Origin: Bacillota bacterium
GTDB lineage: Bacteria; Bacillota; Sulfobacillia; RBS10-35
Length of the DNA stretch: 5,577 nt
Assembly: GCA_029960865.1 (NCBI GenBank)
Contig: JASBVX010000110.1
Location: 1-5,577, forward strand
Direction of reading: 5' to 3'
How positions within the stretch are numbered: position 1 is the first letter of the stretch; every line of letters begins with the position of its first letter. This document shows, piece by piece, positions 1 through 4,627 of this stretch. The position numbers and the translations under genes are program-made. The notes under the pieces were generated by a model that was given only the letters and a program-made list of their open reading frames with translations, did no database searches and was not told the origin of the DNA.

Positions 1-560
1 GCTCCGTCGAGAAAGCCCAGGCCATTGCGAAAGACGAAGGGGGCTTCATGCCCAACCAGTTCGAAAACCCCGCCAACCCGCGGGTCCACTACGAAACCAC
101 CGGCCCCGAGATCCTCTCCCAGTATTCCTTCCCGGATCCTCCCCAGGCCTTTGTGGCCGGGGTAGGGACGGGAGGAACCATCACAGGGGCGGGGCGCCGC
201 CTTTTGGAGGTCTGGCCCGACTTAAAGCTCGTGGCGGTGGAACCAAAAGGTTCCCCCGTCCTATCCGGAGGCCAGCCGGGACCTGCCGGCATCCCCGGCA
301 TCGGGGCGGGCTTCATCCCCCCTATCTTGGATCGATCCCTCCTCCACCGCATCATCACCGTCGCCGATGAAGACGCCCGGGAGTGGGCCTATCGCCTGGG
401 GCGGGAAGAAGGAGTCCTGTGCGGCATCTCTTCTGGAGCTGCGTTCTCTGCCGCCCGGGAGGTGGCCGCTTCCCTTCCCGAAGGAGCAAAGGTCATCACC
501 GTCTTTCCCGATAGCGGCGAACGCTACCTTTCCAGCCGGGAAGGGCGGGAAAGCCCTTAG
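1..560 (+). CDS. cysK: Cysteine synthase (O-acetylserine sulfhydrylase, CysK type), 3' part
   Basis: This is a PLP-dependent enzyme that makes L-cysteine from an activated serine (usually O-acetylserine) and sulfide, in the cytoplasm. The frame is open from the left edge (first full codon at 3) to TAG at 558-560. It gives about 185 residues of a family usually near 305, so the N-terminus with the catalytic PLP lysine lies outside. Visible family marks are the FMPNQFENPANP segment (from 42), the PLP-phosphate loop GVGTGGT (159-179), the VEPKGSPVLSGG and GIGAGF segments, GISSGAA (423-443), whose serine contacts the PLP ring nitrogen, and the closing DSGERYLS (510-533). These resemble CysK more than mycobacterial CysM, though substrate choice (O-acetylserine or O-phosphoserine) cannot be read from this part. 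A 6-bp inverted repeat (541-546/553-558) covers the stop codon but has no T-tract, so read-through into the next gene is expected. Confidence 0.94.
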   Translation, partial: SVEKAQAIAKDEGGFMPNQFENPANPRVHYETTGPEILSQYSFPDPPQAFVAGVGTGGTITGAGRRLLEVWPDLKLVAVEPKGSPVLSGGQPGPAGIPGIGAGFIPPILDRSLLHRIITVADEDAREWAYRLGREEGVLCGISSGAAFSAAREVAASLPEGAKVITVFPDSGERYLSSREGRESP

Positions 561-580
561 GGAGAAGCACAAGAACGGCG

Positions 581-589
581 AAAGGGTGG
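581..589 (+). promoter_or_regulatory. Ribosome-binding site of the JAMM gene
   Basis: AAAGGGTGG lies 6 nt before the GTG at 596. It resembles the AAAGGAGG consensus and supports that GTG as the start, since no ATG occurs near the expected N-terminus. Confidence 0.55.
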
Positions 590-595
590 GAAGAG

Positions 596-1027
596 GTGAC
601 GGCAGGAACGGCTCCCGGCGTCCTCTTCCTCCCTTCCCCTCTGCAAGAAGCCCTCATACGCCACGGGGAAAGGGAAGCCCCCCGGGAAGCCTGCGGCCTT
701 CTGGGAGGTCAAAAAGAGGGTGCTTTCTGGAAAGCGGAGATCTACCAGGAAAGCGCCAACCTTGTCGCGGGCGCAGGGGCCTACCAGATGGATCCCCTGG
801 CCGTTCTGGCCCTTTCCCGCCGCCTGGAAAAAGAGGGGCGGGCCTGGCTGGGGATTGTCCACTCCCACCCCCAAGGGCCGCCCCTTCCTTCTCCCAAGGA
901 CCGGGAGGAGGCCTATTACCCCGAGGTCCTCTACGTCATCGTGGGGTTTTGGCCCAAAATAGAAATAAGGGCTTACTTTGTACAAGATAAGGCATGGCGA
1001 TCCATACCCATCAAGGCAAGGAGCTGA
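596..1027 (+). CDS. JAMM/MPN-domain (Mov34/PAD-1, Mec-like) zinc metalloprotease
   Basis: This 143-residue single-domain protein carries a complete JAMM zinc site: Glu31 in EACGLLGG, then H89-S-H91-P-x6-S99-x2-D102. The two histidines and the aspartate should bind zinc, and Glu31 should act as general base. Prokaryotic relatives cut isopeptide or C-terminal bonds of ubiquitin-like sulfur carriers; Mycobacterium tuberculosis Mec, of similar length, releases cysteine from CysO-cysteine. The Y-x-M-D segment at 63-66 and the EIRAYFV strand near the end also fit that subfamily. It begins 35 bp after the cysteine synthase, which supports a role in protein-bound cysteine synthesis, but no ThiS/CysO-like or ThiF-like gene is visible, so the substrate is inferred. 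There is no signal peptide or membrane segment, so it should be cytoplasmic. The start is GTG, and the stop TGA is 6 bp before the next gene. A general JAMM peptidase of unrelated specificity remains possible. Confidence 0.88.
   Translation: MTAGTAPGVLFLPSPLQEALIRHGEREAPREACGLLGGQKEGAFWKAEIYQESANLVAGAGAYQMDPLAVLALSRRLEKEGRAWLGIVHSHPQGPPLPSPKDREEAYYPEVLYVIVGFWPKIEIRAYFVQDKAWRSIPIKARS
1018..1023 (+). promoter_or_regulatory. Ribosome-binding site of cca
   Basis: AAGGAG lies 10 nt before the ATG at 1034, inside the last codons of the JAMM gene. It favours the 1034 start over the ATG at 1027, which overlaps the JAMM stop and is out of the cca frame. Confidence 0.6.
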
Positions 1028-1033
1028 TGGCCC

Positions 1034-2446
1034 ATGCTTCCAGAACCCCTGGCGGCCCTGGCGGCCGCTTTGGCGGAAGAAAAAAAGGAAGCAGAAGTCT
1101 ACGTGGTGGGGGGAGCCCTCAGGGATATCCTCCTGGGAAGGGAACCCCACGACTATGACCTGACCACCAGCCTCTTCCCTGAGGAGATCATGGCGGTGGC
1201 CTTAAGGCGCGGGTGGGCCTACCACCCCACCGGCATCGCCTTTGGCACCATCACCGTGGTGGTGGAAGGCCTCGCCGTGGAAGTCACCACCCTCCGGCGG
1301 GAAGGGCGCTACCTCAACGGTCGCCGCCCGGCGGAAGTGCACCTGGGAGGTACCTTGGAGGAAGATCTTTCCCGCCGGGATTTCACCATCAATGCCATGG
1401 CCTTGGAGTGGCCCAGCGGTGTTCTCCGCGACCCCTTCCAAGGGCAGAAGGATCTCAAGAGGCGCCTCATCCGGGCCGTAGGTTCTCCTGGCGACCGCTT
1501 TTCCGAAGACGGCCTTCGCCTGGTGAGGGCATTGCGCCTCCTCAGCGAGCTGGAATTCGAACTGGAGGGGCAAACGCAAGTGGCCCTCAGCACCCGGGCC
1601 CATATGATCCGCTACGTGGCGGGGGAACGGCTCTACCCGGAGCTGGAGCGCCTTATCCTGGGCCCGGGAGCGGCCGCCGGCCTCACCTGGCTTTTGCAGA
1701 CCGGCCTTCTCTCCCTCTTGATCCCTGAAGCCGTCCCTCTTCTCACCACGCCCCCCGACGGCACGTACCACGCCCTTCACCTCTGGGACCACACCATGGA
1801 GGTGGTCCGCCTCACCCCATCCCGGCCCGAATTGCGCTGGGCCGCCTTCTTCCACGACATCGGCAAGCCCTACACCCGTGAGGTGGACGAAGAGGGGAAC
1901 TCCCATTTCCCTCAGCATGACGCCATCGGGGCCCAGCTGGTGCAAACCATCACCCAAAGGCTCCGGTTTCCTTCGGCGAAGGCGGAGCGCATCCGGACCC
2001 TGGTGGCCCGCCACATGTTTACCTTCGACATGGGACCCAGGGGCATGCGCCGCCTCTATACCCAGCTGGGAGAAGAGGGCCTCAGGGACCTTTTGGATCT
2101 GAAGATGGCCGACATGGTGGGAACAGGGGGCCTTTTCGTCCCCCAAGCCTACGATGCCTTCCTTCAGTTTCGGGAGAGGCTGGAGAAGACCCTGGCAGAG
2201 AGTACCGCCTTCACCGTCCGGGATCTGAAGGTCACCGGCCATGACGTCATGAACACCCTTGGGATTCCTCCCGGGCCCAGGGTGGGAGAGACCCTGGAAA
2301 TGCTTCTCAACGAGGTTCTGGAGGATCCTTCCTTGAACTCCCGCCCTTACCTTCTTCGCCGCCTTGCAGAGCTGGCTTCAGGCGCAAAAGAGCCTCCCAG
2401 CGAGGATCCACCGGACGATCCTCACAGCCGCAGGGACCCTCATTGA
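1034..2446 (+). CDS. cca: CCA-adding tRNA nucleotidyltransferase with HD domain
   Basis: This class II nucleotidyltransferase builds or repairs the 3' CCA end of tRNAs from CTP and ATP. The 470-residue protein begins with the nucleotidyltransferase head: VVGGALRD at 24-31, catalytic carboxylates D40 and D42 in HDYDLTT, and RRDFTINAMA at 114-122. The base-recognition helix follows, with E158-D159 and R162 in EDGLRLVRALR, then GERLYPELERL (197-207). An HD domain follows: H250 region, WDH at 251-253, and HDIGKP at 274-279. This suggests added phosphohydrolase activity, as in HD-bearing CCA enzymes, though HD domains are not always active. Restriction to CC or A addition cannot be excluded by eye. 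The last conserved piece is NSRPYLLRRLAEL; the roughly 20 residues after it are polar, proline- and acid-rich. Codons 425-470 overlap the 3' end of the opposing yceD gene. It is probably co-transcribed with the JAMM gene, 6 bp upstream. Confidence 0.95.
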   Translation: MLPEPLAALAAALAEEKKEAEVYVVGGALRDILLGREPHDYDLTTSLFPEEIMAVALRRGWAYHPTGIAFGTITVVVEGLAVEVTTLRREGRYLNGRRPAEVHLGGTLEEDLSRRDFTINAMALEWPSGVLRDPFQGQKDLKRRLIRAVGSPGDRFSEDGLRLVRALRLLSELEFELEGQTQVALSTRAHMIRYVAGERLYPELERLILGPGAAAGLTWLLQTGLLSLLIPEAVPLLTTPPDGTYHALHLWDHTMEVVRLTPSRPELRWAAFFHDIGKPYTREVDEEGNSHFPQHDAIGAQLVQTITQRLRFPSAKAERIRTLVARHMFTFDMGPRGMRRLYTQLGEEGLRDLLDLKMADMVGTGGLFVPQAYDAFLQFRERLEKTLAESTAFTVRDLKVTGHDVMNTLGIPPGPRVGETLEMLLNEVLEDPSLNSRPYLLRRLAELASGAKEPPSEDPPDDPHSRRDPH

Positions 2447-2927
2447 GGTCGTGGCCGCAGGTGGGGCAAAGGCCCCGGCAGTCAGGGCGGCAAAGATGCT
2501 TGGCGGGAAGGGCCAGCATCACCGGCACGAGGAGGATCTCCATCAAGGGGATGCTCTTCCCGTCGTAAGGGAGGTACTCGTACCCGTCCACATCCCCTTC
2601 CCGGGCTTCAAAGCTGAGATCTGCGAAAAGATCTTCCGGCAAAAGGCGCACCCGATAGTCCAGGGAGAGGGTCTCCGGCGCCGGCTTCAGGCAGCGGTCG
2701 CAGGGATACTCCAGGGTGAGCTCCCCTTTCAGATGGAGCTCCACCCCTTCCCCTTCCCGGCCCGCTACCTGGGCCACCTGGCTCCTTTTGAGGGGGGAAA
2801 TCTCCAGAAGAAGGGGAGGCCCTGCCAGCACCCGGTACGGGAGATCGGGCCGCAAAAGGCCCGGGGGTACCTCCCAGCTGTACTCCACAAAGCCCCCGGC
2901 CACATCCTTTTGGGGAATGGACTTCAT
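2307..2927 (-). CDS. yceD: YceD/DUF177 family protein (23S rRNA accumulation)
   Basis: This 206-residue soluble protein belongs to DUF177, whose Escherichia coli member YceD is needed for normal 23S rRNA levels; the mechanism is not well known. It carries the cysteine-rich signature of the family: CDRC (C76, C79), CRPDC (C146, C150), LCPTCG (C154, C157) and GPCGC (C166, C168), likely one or more zinc sites, followed by DPRWEALLRLK. An acidic segment with EYLPYDG lies between the first and later cysteines. I chose ATG at 2925-2927, giving MKSIPQKD, because AAAGGCGG ends 9 nt before it. A GTG at 2931-2933 would add two residues but leaves only 3 nt to that site. The last 20 residues (after LLRLK) are low-complexity and charged, and lie antisense to conserved cca codons. 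The rpmF gene (ribosomal protein L32) that usually follows yceD is absent here. Confidence 0.92.
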   Translation of the reverse strand: MKSIPQKDVAGGFVEYSWEVPPGLLRPDLPYRVLAGPPLLLEISPLKRSQVAQVAGREGEGVELHLKGELTLEYPCDRCLKPAPETLSLDYRVRLLPEDLFADLSFEAREGDVDGYEYLPYDGKSIPLMEILLVPVMLALPAKHLCRPDCRGLCPTCGHDLNEGPCGCEDRPVDPRWEALLRLKPALQGGEEGKGGSSRKDPPEPR

Positions 2928-2932
2928 CGACA

Positions 2933-2961
2933 CCGACCGCCTTTCTCTCCTGTGCTATGAT
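2933..2961 (+). promoter_or_regulatory. Sigma-70-type promoter of ctaA with extended -10
   Basis: TATGAT at 2956-2961 differs from TATAAT at one position and is preceded by TGC (2953-2955), an extended -10 motif. A weak -35, CCGACC at 2933-2938, lies 17 bp upstream. Transcription should begin near 2968, leaving a leader of about 23 nt that holds the ribosome site GGGAGG, 5 nt before the ctaA ATG. It is predicted from sequence only. Confidence 0.55.
2937..2944 (-). promoter_or_regulatory. Ribosome-binding site deciding the yceD start
   Basis: On the minus strand this reads AAAGGCGG. Spacing is 9 nt to the ATG at 2927 and only 3 nt to the GTG at 2933, so it favours the ATG. Confidence 0.55.
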
Positions 2962-2962
2962 A
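2957..2962 (-). promoter_or_regulatory. Candidate -10 box of yceD, overlapping the ctaA -10
   Basis: Read on the minus strand this is TATCAT, one mismatch from TATAAT. It shares five of six base pairs with the plus-strand -10. A start near 2950 would give a leader of about 22 nt with the yceD ribosome site. No recognisable -35 is seen 16-18 bp upstream (CCTCCC), so this side is weaker. Confidence 0.35.
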
Positions 2963-2990
2963 GCCTCGCCTGAAGAAAAGGGAGGGTACC

Positions 2991-3875
2991 ATGAAGCTCA
3001 AAACCCTCAGCTGGTTGGGAACCGCATCGGTTTACATCGTCCTGGTGATGGGAGCCCTTGTCACCAATACCGGCTCCGGGCAGGGCTGTGGCCCCCATTG
3101 GCCCCTTTGCCAGGGCCGCTGGTATCCCCTTTTGCGGACCGACATGATGATCGAGTGGAACCACCGCCTCATCACCCTCATCGCCACCCTCCTCATCCTG
3201 TGGCTGGCCTGGCGGGTCTTCTTCCGGGACCCGGTGACCTCCAGCCACAAATGGCTCATGGGAGCTTCGCTCTTCTTTTTTTTCCTGGAAGGAGGCCTGG
3301 GAGCCGCCACCGTCCTCTGGCCCGAGCCCTCGGAGATCCTGGCTCTCCATTTCGGCGTCTCCCTTCTGGCTTATAGCTTTGTCTTCCTTCTGGCGGTGGC
3401 CCTCTCCGCGGAAGAAAAAACCGCCCCCGGCCAAGGGGCCCAGGTCTGGCATCGCTTGACCTTCTGGCTCCTTCTCCTCACCTTTGCCACCATCTATACC
3501 GGCGCCTACGTCCACCATACGGGATCCTTTTGCCATGGATGGCCCGTTTGCAGCGGGGTGGGCCTTTTCAGCTGGCCGGGTTACCTCCTCCCCCAGCTGG
3601 TCCACCGCCTCATGGCCCTGGCCCTATTCCTCGTGACCCTTTACTGGTGGAAAAAAGGTTCGTCCCTGACCCAGGCTTCCCTGCGCCAGGCCTCCCAGTG
3701 GGGCCTTCTCTTCATGATCCTCCAGGTGGTCTTTGGGGCCTTCATCGCCTGGCAGGGAGCTACCCTCCTCTGGACCATGCTCCATGCCGCCAGCGTACCC
3801 CTTTTCTTTAGCGCCCAGCTCTACGGCTACTACCTGACCCTTCCTCAGCGGAGCCAGCTGCGCAAAGCCGTCTGA
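2991..3875 (+). CDS. ctaA: Haem A synthase (CtaA/COX15)
   Basis: This integral membrane enzyme oxidises the C8 methyl of haem O to a formyl group, giving haem A for aa3- or caa3-type cytochrome oxidases. The 294-residue protein shows eight hydrophobic segments (about 6-24, 59-77, 88-108, 116-138, 156-174, 201-220, 237-258, 262-283). Each four-helix half keeps its two haem-binding histidines: H58 (in EWNHRL, with the conserved E55) and H120 in the first, H205 (in QLVHRL) and H265 (in MLHAA) in the second. Cysteine pairs C33/C40 (GSGQGCGPHWPLC) and C181/C187 match the extracytoplasmic pairs of the Bacillus type. The ATG follows a good ribosome site and its own promoter. Haem O synthase CtaB, a frequent neighbour, is not in the window. 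The last 31 bp overlap hemQ tail-to-tail. The length is normal for the single-domain Bacillus-type enzyme of about 300 residues. Confidence 0.96.
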   Translation: MKLKTLSWLGTASVYIVLVMGALVTNTGSGQGCGPHWPLCQGRWYPLLRTDMMIEWNHRLITLIATLLILWLAWRVFFRDPVTSSHKWLMGASLFFFFLEGGLGAATVLWPEPSEILALHFGVSLLAYSFVFLLAVALSAEEKTAPGQGAQVWHRLTFWLLLLTFATIYTGAYVHHTGSFCHGWPVCSGVGLFSWPGYLLPQLVHRLMALALFLVTLYWWKKGSSLTQASLRQASQWGLLFMILQVVFGAFIAWQGATLLWTMLHAASVPLFFSAQLYGYYLTLPQRSQLRKAV

Positions 3876-4594
3876 TCCAGCCTCTCCCCGATGAAAAAGG
3901 GGCCGAATTCGGCAAAGAGGGCGCTGGCAGGATCGAAGCGCATCTCGTAGACCAGCTTCTTGAACCAGAGAGGTTCATCGGCAAAGAGGCTGACGCCCCA
4001 TTCCCAGTCGTCGAGGCCCATGGAACCGGAGACGATCTGTTTGACGCGGTCGGCCCAGTTGCGGCCGATGGCGCCGTGGCCCCGCATGTAGTTGGACCTC
4101 TCTTCCCCTGTGAGCTGGTACCAGTTGACGGTTTCGCCCCGCCTTTTGCTCATGGGGTAGAAACAGATCCAGCGGTAATTGGGGATGGTGGGCACCAGCC
4201 GTTCCCGCAGGGGCGGAAGGGTCATGGGGTCGACGCCTTCAGGGAAAGGGGGGGCGCTGTGGCGGCTCAGCTCCACCACGGAAAGGTAGGAGAAGGTGCG
4301 CTGGCTCAAGGAGGCGGCAGGGGTGCGCTCCCACGCCCGCTCCAGGTCCAAAAGATCCGCCACCCGGGGCCGGAAGTGGACCCACACGAAATCCGCTTTG
4401 TGGCCCACCACCCGGTAGAGGGCGCTGTAGACCCCTTCTTCTCCCTCGACCCTTTCGCTTTCTTCCAGGAAGTCTTGCCAGCGATCCAAAAGCTGTTCTT
4501 TCTTGCCTGGGGTCAGCTCCTGCCACCGGTCCCACCGCCAGCGCCGGAGATCGTGGAGCACAAACCAGCCGTCCAACGTTTCGGGAGCCGTCAG
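3845..4594 (-). CDS. hemQ: Coproheme decarboxylase HemQ (chlorite dismutase-like family)
   Basis: HemQ oxidatively decarboxylates the two propionates of Fe-coproporphyrin III (coproheme) with peroxide, giving haem b; it is the last step of the coproporphyrin-dependent pathway. From the CTG start the protein has 249 residues, normal for HemQ. Active-site residues known from Staphylococcus and Geobacillus HemQ occur at matching spacing: R132, catalytic Y146 and K150 in YPMSKRR, proximal haem ligand H173 in MRGHG, and Q186 in VKQIV. The signature GLDDWEWGVSLFAD and the FKKLVYEMRFD segment are intact. The glutamine at the R/Q site (Q186) argues for HemQ rather than a true chlorite dismutase. No ATG or GTG precedes the conserved TLDGWF segment after the in-frame TAG at 4613-4615. 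Candidates are CTG (4592-4594), with GGAGG 8 nt before it, and TTG (4574-4576), with no ribosome site and inside the conserved segment. I chose CTG. HemQ proteins are soluble pentamers. Confidence 0.95.
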   Translation of the reverse strand: MTAPETLDGWFVLHDLRRWRWDRWQELTPGKKEQLLDRWQDFLEESERVEGEEGVYSALYRVVGHKADFVWVHFRPRVADLLDLERAWERTPAASLSQRTFSYLSVVELSRHSAPPFPEGVDPMTLPPLRERLVPTIPNYRWICFYPMSKRRGETVNWYQLTGEERSNYMRGHGAIGRNWADRVKQIVSGSMGLDDWEWGVSLFADEPLWFKKLVYEMRFDPASALFAEFGPFFIGERLDQTALRSWLR

Positions 4595-4600
4595 TTTGAT

Positions 4601-4607
4601 CCCCTCC
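4601..4607 (-). promoter_or_regulatory. Ribosome-binding site pointing to a CTG start for hemQ
   Basis: GGAGGGG on the minus strand. Its GGAGG core is 8 nt before CTG (4592-4594) and 26 nt before TTG (4574-4576), so it supports the CTG start. Confidence 0.55.
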
Positions 4608-4613
4608 AGGCCC

Positions 4614-4619
4614 TATAAT
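4614..4619 (+). promoter_or_regulatory. Consensus -10 box (TATAAT) of the MFS transporter gene
   Basis: An exact TATAAT lies 8 nt upstream of the GTG start at 4628. Transcription normally begins 6-8 nt after the box, so the message should begin at or within a base or two of the start codon. No ribosome site is present between them. A good -35 is not seen at 16-18 bp. Confidence 0.55.
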
Positions 4620-4620
4620 A
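4615..4620 (-). promoter_or_regulatory. Candidate -10 box of hemQ
   Basis: The minus strand reads TATTAT, one mismatch from TATAAT. Transcription would begin near 4608, putting the GGAGGGG ribosome site at the extreme 5' end of the message. No clear -35 is seen. It overlaps the plus-strand -10 of the transporter by five bases. Confidence 0.35.
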
Positions 4621-4627
4621 AACCCTA

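Noticed and set aside
541..558. Inverted repeat AAGGGC/GCCCTT over the cysK stop as a terminator
   Set aside because: The stem is only 6 bp and is followed by AGGGAGAAG, with no T-tract. The next gene starts 35 bp on, so termination is unlikely.
367..990. 207-codon plus-strand frame spanning the end of cysK and most of the JAMM gene
   Set aside because: It is rich in Pro, Arg, Gly and Ser, out of frame with two clearly recognised genes, and has no family resemblance. It is a shadow frame.
945..1006. AT-richer patch at the end of the JAMM gene as a promoter for cca (TTGTAC at 978-983)
   Set aside because: No acceptable -10 hexamer lies 16-18 bp downstream (TCCATA is poor), and the tight gene spacing favours co-transcription.
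1202..2242. 346-codon open frame on the minus strand opposite cca
   Set aside because: It lies wholly antisense to strongly conserved cca codons and shows no recognisable motifs. Long open frames are expected opposite GC-rich genes.
2240..2251. 12-bp palindrome CATGACGTCATG in cca
   Set aside because: It lies deep inside coding sequence, is explained by the codons for HDVM, and has no second copy or promoter nearby.
2364..2960. 198-codon plus-strand frame opposite yceD
   Set aside because: It is antisense to the conserved cysteine-rich protein and has no motifs or ribosome site. It is a shadow frame.
3902..3913. 12-bp perfect palindrome GCCGAATTCGGC near the hemQ 3' end
   Set aside because: It encodes the conserved AEFG segment of HemQ and has no partner copies or regulatory position, so it is most likely coincidental.
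4076..4618. 180-codon plus-strand frame opposite hemQ
   Set aside because: It is antisense to HemQ active-site codons and has biased composition without motifs. It is a shadow frame.
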